Positions 24,109-33,248 of a stretch of 64,000 nt of DNA are shown piece after piece. The notes below the pieces were generated by a model that was not told where the DNA came from, did not search any database, and saw only the letters and a list, made by a program, of their open reading frames with translations. Source of the stretch: Vibrio bivalvicida (lineage in GTDB: Bacteria > Pseudomonadota > Gammaproteobacteria > Enterobacterales > Vibrionaceae). Made by a program: the position numbers and the translations under genes. The first letter of the stretch is position 1. Each line of letters begins with the position of its first letter. The DNA is taken from positions 1-64,000 of the forward strand of contig NZ_LLEI02000083.1 of assembly GCF_001399455.2 (NCBI RefSeq). The letters are read 5' to 3'.

Positions 24109-26106
24109 TTAAGATTTAATCAAATCAACCATAATGGCGACCGACTCGTCCAAATATGCATCTGGCGCTTCATAGTCTTTAGGCACATCATCCAGTGATT
24201 TAAACAATTCTTTACCTTGCGCTTTTTGTCGTTCATTAATTCTTGCTAAGCGCCTTTTATCAGCTTGTTCACTTTCAGCCTGACGAGTTTTCTTATTCAA
24301 AGATAAGGTGTTGTCGTCTTTTTCGGCTTTGTACTTAGCAATGTCTTCAGCAATAAACCCAAACTCCATGTCGCTGGTAATACGTGCTTCATGTTTGGTC
24401 GATAACTGTTTAATTAATTCATCATTACGCTGTAACATTTCATATTTAGCTTTATCAATGCTATCCCACGGCAATGCATTATCTTCAACGCTTTCACCTG
24501 TTTCGCTTGGTTCAACCGCGGTTGGAAACGCAATATCAGGAGCAACGCCTTTGTTTTGTGTACTACCACCATCAATTCGATAGAATTTTTGAATGGTGTA
24601 CTGAACGTAGCCAAGCTCTTTATCGAACAGGTCATAGATCTTACCAAGAGTTCGATGCTGTTGTACCGTTCCCTTACCGAAAGAGTTTTCACCAAGAATG
24701 ATCGCACGGCCGTAATCTTGCAATGCAGCGGCAAAAATTTCTGAGGCTGATGCACTATTACGGTTGATAAGTACCGTCATTGGTCCGGCGTAACTGATTT
24801 GATCATCAAAGTCACCTTTCACGTTCACCCGACCGTAACTGTCACGAACCTGAACAACAGGGCCACTCTTAATAAACAGACCAGTCAAAGCTGACGCTTC
24901 AGTCAATGCACCACCACCGTTATTACGTAGATCAACGATAATGCCATCAACTTTCTTACCTTTTAGCTCAGTTATCAACTTATCAGTATCTTGGGCAAGT
25001 CCTACATAAAAACTTGGAACCTCAAGTACACCAATCTTCTTGCCACCTTGCTCAATGACTTCTGATTTAACTGCGCGATCTTCTAAGCGGATTTTATCTC
25101 GGACTAACGTAATCACCGTCGCTTTGGCATCTTTTCCTTCAGGCAAAATCTGCAAATTGACCTTGGTACCTTTCGGCCCTTTGATTAGTTGGACAACATC
25201 GTCTAGTCGCCAACCAATAACGTCTACAATTTCCTCTCCGTCTTGGCCGACTCCGATAATGCGATCGCCTTCACCCAGTTGCTTACTTTTAGACGCTGGG
25301 CCACCAGCGACCAAAGAACGTATAACGGTGTAATCGTCCGTCATTTGCAATACTGCCCCAATCCCTTCCAGAGACAGGTTCATCTCCGTTTGGAATTGCT
25401 CTGCATTGCGAGGAGAAAGATAACTAGTATGAGGATCAACTTCACGTGCGAAAGCATTCATATAAAACTGGAACACATCTTCGCTATGCGTTTGGCTAAG
25501 CCTTTTCAGCGCATTATTGTAACGCTTGCCTAGTACGTCTTTGACTTCGTCCCAGTTTTTACCTGTTAGTTTCAGATTAAGCGCATCGTACTTAACTCGT
25601 TTTCGCCAAAGCTCATCAAGCTCAGCGGTATTTTCTGGCCAAGCTGCTTCACTGCGATCAAGCTCAATACTTTCGTCAGTATCAAATTTCATCTCAGTGT
25701 CAAGGAGTTGAAGCGCATGAACGAATCGCTCGTAACGACGTTTCATCGACAAATTATACAGTTCAAAGGCAAGTTGAGTGTCACCAGACTTTAACTGTTC
25801 ATCGACGGAATCTTGCCATTTTGAGATGGCATCGATATCAGCTTGAGTAAAAACGTTCTTGTTGTAGTCCAATGACTCTACATATCGCCAGAAGATCTTA
25901 CGCGATAGCTCATCATTGAGTTTGATATGTTTGTAGTGGGAACTGGTAAGCTTTTCCTCGACACGCTTACTTGCAGTGGCGTGTTGTGCTTCCGGAGAAA
26001 GGACTGGTAAGTCCTCTAGGGTAATCTTTGCTTCTAGAGCATAGGCTGAAGAAGCTGCTAGCAATAAGCTAGCAGCGATCAGCGACATTTTTGAACGGCA
26101 TTTCAT
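24109..26106 (-). CDS. prc: Tail-specific carboxy-terminal protease Prc (Tsp)
   Basis: A 665-residue periplasmic protease with a signal peptide (cleavage near SAYA, residue 23). A PDZ domain (about 240-320) binds substrate C-termini. The Ser-Lys dyad is Ser453 in RNSASASEIF and Lys478 in SFGKGTVQQ, spaced 25 apart as in E. coli Tsp. It degrades proteins with nonpolar C-termini and, in E. coli, processes FtsI and controls peptidoglycan hydrolases with NlpI. It follows proQ by 17 bases, the same operon order as E. coli. Confidence 0.96.
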   Translation of the reverse strand: MKCRSKMSLIAASLLLAASSAYALEAKITLEDLPVLSPEAQHATASKRVEEKLTSSHYKHIKLNDELSRKIFWRYVESLDYNKNVFTQADIDAISKWQDSVDEQLKSGDTQLAFELYNLSMKRRYERFVHALQLLDTEMKFDTDESIELDRSEAAWPENTAELDELWRKRVKYDALNLKLTGKNWDEVKDVLGKRYNNALKRLSQTHSEDVFQFYMNAFAREVDPHTSYLSPRNAEQFQTEMNLSLEGIGAVLQMTDDYTVIRSLVAGGPASKSKQLGEGDRIIGVGQDGEEIVDVIGWRLDDVVQLIKGPKGTKVNLQILPEGKDAKATVITLVRDKIRLEDRAVKSEVIEQGGKKIGVLEVPSFYVGLAQDTDKLITELKGKKVDGIIVDLRNNGGGALTEASALTGLFIKSGPVVQVRDSYGRVNVKGDFDDQISYAGPMTVLINRNSASASEIFAAALQDYGRAIILGENSFGKGTVQQHRTLGKIYDLFDKELGYVQYTIQKFYRIDGGSTQNKGVAPDIAFPTAVEPSETGESVEDNALPWDSIDKAKYEMLQRNDELIKQLSTKHEARITSDMEFGFIAEDIAKYKAEKDDNTLSLNKKTRQAESEQADKRRLARINERQKAQGKELFKSLDDVPKDYEAPDAYLDESVAIMVDLIKS

Positions 26107-26123
26107 GCGTAGGAGTATCTCCT

Positions 26124-26753
26124 TTATGCGCGTAGGTGCTCCGCTTTTACGACCATTTGTAGGCCGTTAGACAGTTGAACACGCACATCTTCCTTATTGA
26201 TTTCAACGATAGTCGCAGCCATGTTTCCTTTACCCATATTTACGTTTACTTGATTACCAACTTTTACTTCGTCAGCAGTCAAAGCACGCGTTTCTACCGG
26301 CTTATTGGCTTTTTGTACTTTATTCTGTTGTGGGCGACGGCCTTGTGGCTTCTTCGCCGCAGGCTTAGCTTTCGCTTTACCTTCTTCACGAGCTTTCTGT
26401 GCTTGCTCTTTACGACGAGCTTGCACTTTTGCTTTACTCTCAGCCAGTGCTGTTTTCGCGTGTTCTACGTGTTCTTCATCTAGCTCACCTGCTGGGTTAC
26501 CATCTAAATCCACACGCACTGCACCTGGCTTTACACCGTGAAGGTAACGCCATGATGAAGTGTATTGTCTTAACGCTGCGCGAAGTTGAGTTTTGCTTAC
26601 TTTTGGGTCGTCAGTTAAACGCTCCGCAAGATCTTGAAAAATACCAATTTTAAGTGGCTTTGCTTCACCTTCTAAAGTAAAGCACTTAGGGAAACATTCA
26701 GCAATATATGCGATAACTTCTTTGCTGTTTTTTAACTTTTCAGTGTTTTCCAT
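26124..26753 (-). CDS. proQ: RNA chaperone ProQ
   Basis: A 209-residue FinO-family RNA-binding protein. Residues 1-115 form the FinO/ProQ domain (FTLEGEAKPLKIGIFQDL and YLHGVKPGAVRVDLDG). A Lys/Ala-rich linker (about 115-155) follows, then a C-terminal Tudor-like domain (VGNQVNVNMGKGNMAATIVEI). ProQ binds structured 3-prime ends and small RNAs and, in E. coli, affects ProP levels. It is upstream of prc as in E. coli. Confidence 0.96.
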   Translation of the reverse strand: MENTEKLKNSKEVIAYIAECFPKCFTLEGEAKPLKIGIFQDLAERLTDDPKVSKTQLRAALRQYTSSWRYLHGVKPGAVRVDLDGNPAGELDEEHVEHAKTALAESKAKVQARRKEQAQKAREEGKAKAKPAAKKPQGRRPQQNKVQKANKPVETRALTADEVKVGNQVNVNMGKGNMAATIVEINKEDVRVQLSNGLQMVVKAEHLRA

Positions 26754-26853
26754 GAGGATTCCTGGTTATTGCGGCTTGCCCGCGAGCATTAAGAATTAAA
26801 TATTTGAGGTATTATAGTGACCTGCAAGCGAAAAACCACACTCAATAGACAAT

Positions 26854-27327
26854 TTATGTCTTGATAGCGTGTGAATTAAGCAGCTTTTCTACTTCGCTCA
26901 TCAAAAAAATCAGTCCTTGCTCGTCAATTTCATTAAATCGTCCAACATTAGGACTATCAATATCGAGTACACCAGCAATTTCACCACCAATTGAAAATGG
27001 AATCACTATCTCAGAATTACTTTCCGCATCGCACGCAATATGGCCTTCAAATTCATGAACGTCATCGATGCGTTGTACCGTGTTGGTGGCTACCGCAGTA
27101 CCACATACACCACGACCTATAGGAATACGCACACAGGCGGGTTTGCCCTGGAAAGGCCCAAGAACCAGTTCACCCTCATTCATCAAGTAGAAGCCAACCC
27201 AGTTTAGGTGCTCTAACTCCATATTAAGTAAGGCGCTGACATTAGATAAATTGGCAATCAGGTCTGTTTCTGATTCGATTAATGCAGCCGCTTGCTTGGT
27301 TAAGCGGTGGTAATGTTCTATGTTCAT
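26854..27327 (-). CDS. msrC: Free methionine-R-sulfoxide reductase (GAF domain)
   Basis: A 157-residue GAF-fold enzyme that reduces free methionine-(R)-sulfoxide. Cys65, Cys75 and Cys99 have the same 10- and 24-residue spacing as the three redox cysteines of E. coli fRMsr (84, 94, 118), the decisive evidence. AAGGA precedes the start. It is adjacent to proQ-prc as the E. coli yebR gene is, and is divergent from the ABC transporter at 27428. Confidence 0.95.
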   Translation of the reverse strand: MNIEHYHRLTKQAAALIESETDLIANLSNVSALLNMELEHLNWVGFYLMNEGELVLGPFQGKPACVRIPIGRGVCGTAVATNTVQRIDDVHEFEGHIACDAESNSEIVIPFSIGGEIAGVLDIDSPNVGRFNEIDEQGLIFLMSEVEKLLNSHAIKT

Positions 27328-27427
27328 TATTACATCCTTTTCTCGTGACCTTTTTAAAATTAGAGACTTCTAACATAAATCTACGTACAATCGCCGCAAA
27401 CCATAAATAGTAAGCATTCTCATTATA

Positions 27428-29224
27428 ATGATCGATAATCCCAACACTATTAGCCGCTCTTGGTTGATAACTCAAGTAAAAAAACACAAGTCGAAACTGA
27501 TACTTGCCAACATCGTCGCGCTTTTGGCGACGCTAATTAGTGTTCCAATTCCTTTATTGATGCCGCTTATGGTGGATGAAGTCCTTCTCAATCAGCCTGG
27601 CAAAGGCTTAGAAGCGATGAATTCACTATTGCCTAGCGAAATGCAAACACCCACGGGATATATCGCACTGACCTTACTCTTAGTCATCATCATGCGCAGC
27701 GCCAGCCAAGCGCTGAGTATTCTACAGAGCCGTCAATTTACTTTGGTATCAAAAACTATCACGTTCCAAATGCGCAGCAAAATGATCGATAAGCTTGGTC
27801 GCATTAGTATTCGTCAATACGAAACACGGGGAAGTGGTGGCATAAATGCTCATCTGATTACCGACATAGAAACGATTGATCAGTTTATCGGTTCAACTTT
27901 GAGTAAGTTCCTTATTAGCTTGCTTACTGTGGTTGGTACGGCGGGGGTGCTCCTGTGGTTAGATTGGCGCTTGGGCCTGTTCATTCTTCTAGTTAACCCT
28001 GTCGTTATCTATTTTTCTCGTAAATTAGGCAGCAAGGTTAAACATCTTAAAAAACACGAAAATCAATCTTTTGAGCGCTTTCAAAATCGATTAGTCGAAA
28101 CGCTCGATGGTATCTATCAACTGCGCGCAGCAAATCGAGAACGTGAATTCCTTAATGAACTGAAGGATCAAGCTAACCAGATACGTGTTGATGCAGACAA
28201 GTATGCGTGGCAATCAGAAGCCGCGGGAAGAGTCTCATTCTTACTATTCTTATTAGGCTTTGAGCTGTTTCGGGCCGTAGCGATGCTGATGGTGCTGTTT
28301 AGCGATCTAACCATTGGCCAGATATTTGCCGTATTTGGTTACTTATGGTTTATGCTTTCTCCTGTACAAGAATTGCTCGGTATACAGTTTTCTTGGTACA
28401 GTGCCAAAGCCGCTTTGAAACGCATCAACGCCCTTCTCGATTTGGAAGAAGAACATCGGCCAATAAGCAAAGTCAATCCATTTACTGATGAGCGCGAAGT
28501 CGATATTGAAGTGAACAATGTTACCTTCTCTTACAATGAAGAAGTAAAGGTACTTAATAACTTAAACCTAACCATTCCAGCGGGCAAAAAGGTGGCACTG
28601 GTGGGTGCAAGCGGTGGCGGTAAATCGACACTTATACAACTTCTTATCGGCGTATATCAGGCCGACTCAGGTACAATACGTTTTAACGGGCAAACTACTG
28701 ATGATATCAGTTTTGACATAATTAGAGACCAAATTGCTGTTGTATTACAACAGCCTATACTATTCAATGACACTTTAAGGCATAATCTGACTCTGGGCTC
28801 GACCTATGATGATTTACAATTGTGGCGTGCTCTAGAAATTGCACAGATGCAAGATGTCATTAGTCAATTAAGTGACGGATTGGAAACGCAAATTGGTCGT
28901 AGTGGTATCCGTTTGTCTGGTGGTCAAAGACAACGATTAGCGATTGCACGCATGATACTGAGTAATCCAAGGTTCGTTATTTTAGATGAAGCAACATCAG
29001 CGCTTGATACGGCAACTGAAGCAGCATTGCACAAAGCGTTAACCGAATTTTTAGAAGGGCGAACTACACTTATTGTAGCGCACCGATTATCTGCAGTGAA
29101 ACAAGCAGACTTAATTTACGTACTAGAAGATGGACAAGTTAGCCAAGCTGGTACGCACGGAGAGTTGGTTGAACAACAAGGCTTATATCAGACACTTTAT
29201 GGCAACGTGCAATCACACAGTTAG
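27428..29224 (+). CDS. ABC exporter, fused membrane and ATPase domains
   Basis: A 598-residue half-transporter. Residues 1-310 hold six predicted membrane helices of the type I exporter fold; residues about 345-585 hold the ATPase with Walker A GASGGGKST (near 394), signature LSGGQRQRLAIARM and Walker B FVILDEATSALD, and a following switch His in VAHRLS. It should work as a homodimer. The N-terminus has no peptidase C39 domain and lacks the membrane-fusion partner next door, so a bacteriocin exporter is not supported; lipid, peptide or drug export all remain possible. It is placed before letA and may be co-transcribed (33-bp gap). Confidence 0.8.
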   Translation: MIDNPNTISRSWLITQVKKHKSKLILANIVALLATLISVPIPLLMPLMVDEVLLNQPGKGLEAMNSLLPSEMQTPTGYIALTLLLVIIMRSASQALSILQSRQFTLVSKTITFQMRSKMIDKLGRISIRQYETRGSGGINAHLITDIETIDQFIGSTLSKFLISLLTVVGTAGVLLWLDWRLGLFILLVNPVVIYFSRKLGSKVKHLKKHENQSFERFQNRLVETLDGIYQLRAANREREFLNELKDQANQIRVDADKYAWQSEAAGRVSFLLFLLGFELFRAVAMLMVLFSDLTIGQIFAVFGYLWFMLSPVQELLGIQFSWYSAKAALKRINALLDLEEEHRPISKVNPFTDEREVDIEVNNVTFSYNEEVKVLNNLNLTIPAGKKVALVGASGGGKSTLIQLLIGVYQADSGTIRFNGQTTDDISFDIIRDQIAVVLQQPILFNDTLRHNLTLGSTYDDLQLWRALEIAQMQDVISQLSDGLETQIGRSGIRLSGGQRQRLAIARMILSNPRFVILDEATSALDTATEAALHKALTEFLEGRTTLIVAHRLSAVKQADLIYVLEDGQVSQAGTHGELVEQQGLYQTLYGNVQSHS

Positions 29225-29257
29225 CCAATACATCACCGTCTTATTTGGGGAGGAACA

Positions 29258-30514
29258 ATGAGTCCTTCTCAAATGCATGCCCACTCTTCTAAACCGACTT
29301 CAGTTAGGTTATGTGATGGCTGTGAGCTACCCGTAGACCTTGTTGAGGTCGAGCGAGGAAAAAGTGCTCATTGTCCTCGTTGTAACACTCACCTCTACCG
29401 AGGAGGCAAGCCTTCTTTATCTGGCGACCTAGCACTTGCAATCACCTGCCTATTGCTTTTTGTCCCTTCGCATTTTTTCGATTTCATTAGCATCAGACTG
29501 TTCGGAGTCATGATACCCGCAACCCTACCCGCTGGCATATTCACCTTATTCCAAGAAGGCTATGCCATGCTCGCCTTGTTGATCTTTTTCTGTAGCTCTA
29601 TCGCCCCTTTCTTGGTGTGCAGCTCAGTCGTAGCTGCCCACATTGGCCTCAAGTATCGCCAGTTCAAAGTACTTAAAGCATCGTTGGCGATCGTTCAGCA
29701 TCTGAAACCCTGGGTGATGATTGATGTCTTTTTAGTCAGTATTGCCATCTCTTGTTTCAAGTTGCAGGACTATTCTGATATTCACGTAGGAGTTGGCCTA
29801 ATTGGCTTACTGCTTTTACAAGTCGCGACCGTTTTGCTCATTACCCGCGTCAGCGTACGCCGGTACTGGGAGGCGTACGATCCTGAGTCTCACTATTCGC
29901 CTCACGAGAAAAAGCTACACTGTCACCACTGTCATCTATCTCAACCAGATGGTACAGTGTGTTTACGCTGCCTTAGCCCAATACATCATAGAAAACCCCG
30001 TTCAATACAAAAAACGTGGGCGTATCTCATTGCGGCCACGGTCGCAATTTTCCCTGCCAATCTAATCCCTATTTCGATTCTTCTCACCAATGGGAAAAGA
30101 CTTGAGGATACTATTTTTTCCGGTGTCGCCTCTTTGGTAAAGAGTGGTATGACGGGAATCGCTATCATTATATTTGTCGCCAGCATTGTCGTACCTGTCG
30201 CTAAAATTCTTGGCCTATCGTATCTTCTATTAGCAATTCAGTTTAAACGTAAGGTCTACCACAAGCATAGAATGACCATCTACTTCATTATTAAGTGGAT
30301 TGGTCGATGGTCTATGATGGATTTATTTGTTATTTCCATCATGATGACATTAGTTGATCGAGGCCAAATCCTTGATTTTACACCCGGGTATGGCGCTGTT
30401 GCTTTTGGTATTGTTGTCATATTAACCATGCTGGCAGCTGAAAGCATGGATCCAAGGTTGATTTGGGATAACTACCCAGATGAAAACAAAAACAATGAGT
30501 CACTAAATGAGTAA
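29258..30514 (+). CDS. letA: Inner membrane protein LetA (YebS/PqiA family)
   Basis: A 418-residue polytopic membrane protein with two zinc-ribbon-like clusters (CDGCELP...CPRCNTHL near 25-55 and CHHCHLS...CLRCLS near 220-245), each preceding a four-helix membrane unit, the PqiA architecture. LetA partners the MCE tunnel LetB to move lipids between the inner and outer membranes. A strong ribosome site (GGGGAGGAACA) precedes the ATG. It overlaps letB by eight bases, indicating translational coupling. Confidence 0.9.
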   Translation: MSPSQMHAHSSKPTSVRLCDGCELPVDLVEVERGKSAHCPRCNTHLYRGGKPSLSGDLALAITCLLLFVPSHFFDFISIRLFGVMIPATLPAGIFTLFQEGYAMLALLIFFCSSIAPFLVCSSVVAAHIGLKYRQFKVLKASLAIVQHLKPWVMIDVFLVSIAISCFKLQDYSDIHVGVGLIGLLLLQVATVLLITRVSVRRYWEAYDPESHYSPHEKKLHCHHCHLSQPDGTVCLRCLSPIHHRKPRSIQKTWAYLIAATVAIFPANLIPISILLTNGKRLEDTIFSGVASLVKSGMTGIAIIIFVASIVVPVAKILGLSYLLLAIQFKRKVYHKHRMTIYFIIKWIGRWSMMDLFVISIMMTLVDRGQILDFTPGYGAVAFGIVVILTMLAAESMDPRLIWDNYPDENKNNESLNE

Positions 30515-33140
30515 TCCATCTCCGACACAAAACTCTTATTCGCCACATATCAAACGCAATAAAGGTCTATCACCTCTTTGGCTGTTACCTATATTGACGA
30601 TGATATTAGCGGGATGGCTGGTGTTTAAAGCGGTTCAAGATGCCGGACAGCGAGTACAAATCTACTTTTCAGATGCGCAAGGTCTCATCGCAGGAAGAAC
30701 AACTATCCGCTACCAAGGCTTAGAAGTCGGGATGGTCAAAGACATCAATCTAGCGGAAGATCTGCAAAGCATTTATGTTGATGCAGATATTTACCCTGAA
30801 GCGACCAAGCTCCTGACCAAAGAAACTCGCTTTTGGATGGTAAAACCTACGGCTAGCCTATCAGGTATTTCGGGATTAGACGCTTTAGTTTCGGGCAACT
30901 ATATTGCGATCTCTCCGAGTAGTAACCCATCAGAGCCAGAAACTGAGTTTACCGCCTTAGAGCGCGCCCCATCAGATTTAATGGCCAGCGAAGGTCTAAA
31001 TATCTCATTAAAGGCCCTTGATCTGGGGGGGATATCTGTTGGTTCGCAGATCGTTTATCGTAAGATTCCGATAGGCGAGGTGTACAGCTATCAATTACAT
31101 TCCGATTCAAAGCATGTCCTTATTCAGGCTTCTATCCAAGATGAGTATCGACACATCATCACGGATGACAGTCGTTTCTGGAATGTGAGCGGCGTTGGTG
31201 CAAATATTGGTTTTGCGGGTGTTGATGTCCGCCTTGAAAGCTTAAGCGCACTGATTGGGGGGTCGATTGCTGTTGACTCCCCAGATGGTGGCGCACCTGT
31301 AGCTGATAACACGGAGTTTAGACTCTATCCTGACATTAAGACGGCTGGACGCGGTATCGCTATCAAAGTAGCACTGCCTGATGACAACAACATCAGTGAA
31401 AACGGCGCACCGATCATGTACCGCGGTATAGAAATAGGCCAAATCACCAACCTAGAGCTAAGTAACGGCCGCGAAAGCATCATTGCCTCTGCCGCCATTC
31501 AACCTGCGTTTAGCGACATGTTAAAAACTGAAAGTAAATTTGTCCTTGAAGAAGCAAAAGTGTCTCTTACTGGCGTTGAAAATATAGCCAACATCGTCAA
31601 AGGTAACTTCTTGACCATTGTTCCAGGTGATGGAGAACGTGCTCGTAAGTTTAGTGCAGTTCGTAAAGATGAGTTTAACCGACAGCAAGAGCGTTCTGTT
31701 GCCGTACATTTGATTGCGGACAATTCATTCGGTTTAGATCAAGGGGCACATATTCTATACCGTGGCATAGGTGTGGGCTCTGTTACTCAGGTTCGTCTAG
31801 TTGGAGACAAGGTTCAACTCGACGCGTTAATTGATAGCAATTATGCTCATTTAATCAAATCGCAAAACCGCTTCTTTGTCACCGGCAGTGCAAGTGCTGA
31901 ATTAACCGAGTCTGGGCTAAACATAACAGTCCCACCGGCTAAGCAACTCCTTACTGGTTCGATTAGTTTTGTTAGTGAAGGGCAAGATAGCGCGCAAGAA
32001 GAATATCGCTTATATCCAAACAAATCTCTAGCTGAACTGGCAAAATACAATATATCGGGTTCTACAAAACTGACACTTTTTGCCAACGAGTTACCACCGA
32101 TTAGTAAAGGTAGCCCGCTGCTCTATCGCAATCTGCAAGTTGGTAACGTATCGGACTTTTACTTGGTTGATGGCGGCGTGATCATTTCAGCAAGCATCGA
32201 GAACCAATACAAACACTTAGTGACCGAACAAACCGTATTCTGGAATCGTTCAGGAGTTGAAATTGATGCTAGCTTAGCAGGAATCAGTGTTAAAGCGGCG
32301 CCGCTAAAATCACTGATCCAAGGAGGTATCGCCTTTGACTCTCTACCTGGTGTCGACAATATTCAAAATGACAAATGGTTACTGTATAAAGACTTCAAAA
32401 CAGCGCGGAAGTTTGGACAAGTCATAACTCTTACACTTGACGGTGAAAATTCTCTGTCAGAAGGCACGAGTATTAACTATAACGGTGTTAAAGTCGGTGA
32501 AGTCACTCTCGTTGTACCTAACTTCAATCGTAAGAGTGTTGAAATTAAGGCGCGTATCCTCCCAGAGTATACCGATACCCTTGCTGTTGAAGGGTCTTAC
32601 TTCTGGTTGCCTAAAGCTGAACTTGGTTTACAGGGTGTGAAAAATATTCAAAACCTACTGGCGCAATCAATTAGCGTACAGCCAGGTAAGGGTGAGCAAC
32701 AAAGCCAGTTTAAATTACATACTAATGAGAAAGTCATTCAGGGTGTTTCATTCACTTTACAAAGTGAATCAAAAGGCTCTATAAGTGCGGGAACTCCTGT
32801 ACTTTATCGCGACATCGAAGTGGGTGAAGTCACTCTAGTTGAACTTGGCGAATTCGCTGATCGCGTTGTTTCAACCATTGTTGTCGATCCCAATTACGCC
32901 TATTTAGTTCGTCGAAATAGTGTGTTTTGGAACACATCAGGGGTTGATGTTTCTATCGGACTGACAGGTGCAAATATTAAAGCTGGTACGCTTGATAGTA
33001 TAGTGCGAGGAGGCATCACTTTCTCTACTCCCGAACAAAAGCAGTTGGAGCCCGCCGCAGAGGATGGCCAGTCATTTTACCTATATGCGAAAGCCGAAGA
33101 TGGCTGGAAAGAATGGCGCACGGCGATTCCTAAACCATAG
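30507..33140 (+). CDS. letB: Lipid transport tunnel protein LetB (YebT), seven MCE domains
   Basis: An 877-residue protein with one N-terminal membrane helix (about 22-42) and seven MCE repeats of about 115 residues. Each starts with a strand and an (I/L)xYRx(I/L)xVG motif, for example IRYQGLEVG, IVYRKIPIG and ILYRGIGVG. E. coli LetB has the same number and forms a stacked hexameric tunnel across the periplasm. Together with LetA it supports outer membrane lipid homeostasis. The order letA-letB-rsmF is as in E. coli. Confidence 0.94.
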   Translation: MSNPSPTQNSYSPHIKRNKGLSPLWLLPILTMILAGWLVFKAVQDAGQRVQIYFSDAQGLIAGRTTIRYQGLEVGMVKDINLAEDLQSIYVDADIYPEATKLLTKETRFWMVKPTASLSGISGLDALVSGNYIAISPSSNPSEPETEFTALERAPSDLMASEGLNISLKALDLGGISVGSQIVYRKIPIGEVYSYQLHSDSKHVLIQASIQDEYRHIITDDSRFWNVSGVGANIGFAGVDVRLESLSALIGGSIAVDSPDGGAPVADNTEFRLYPDIKTAGRGIAIKVALPDDNNISENGAPIMYRGIEIGQITNLELSNGRESIIASAAIQPAFSDMLKTESKFVLEEAKVSLTGVENIANIVKGNFLTIVPGDGERARKFSAVRKDEFNRQQERSVAVHLIADNSFGLDQGAHILYRGIGVGSVTQVRLVGDKVQLDALIDSNYAHLIKSQNRFFVTGSASAELTESGLNITVPPAKQLLTGSISFVSEGQDSAQEEYRLYPNKSLAELAKYNISGSTKLTLFANELPPISKGSPLLYRNLQVGNVSDFYLVDGGVIISASIENQYKHLVTEQTVFWNRSGVEIDASLAGISVKAAPLKSLIQGGIAFDSLPGVDNIQNDKWLLYKDFKTARKFGQVITLTLDGENSLSEGTSINYNGVKVGEVTLVVPNFNRKSVEIKARILPEYTDTLAVEGSYFWLPKAELGLQGVKNIQNLLAQSISVQPGKGEQQSQFKLHTNEKVIQGVSFTLQSESKGSISAGTPVLYRDIEVGEVTLVELGEFADRVVSTIVVDPNYAYLVRRNSVFWNTSGVDVSIGLTGANIKAGTLDSIVRGGITFSTPEQKQLEPAAEDGQSFYLYAKAEDGWKEWRTAIPKP

Positions 33141-33171
33141 ATGCCCAAACAACCTCTACAATAATCCTAAT

Positions 33172-33199
33172 AAAACGCAGCCTAATCGCTGCGTTTTTT
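33172..33199 (+). terminator. letB terminator
   Basis: AAACGCAGC and GCTGCGTTT form a 9-bp stem around a 6-nt loop followed by a T-run, 32 bases after the letB stop and before rsmF. Confidence 0.9.
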
Positions 33200-33248
33200 A
33201 TATTATTTGGCTATAATCACCGACCTTTAAGCTAGTCGAGACAGAGCC

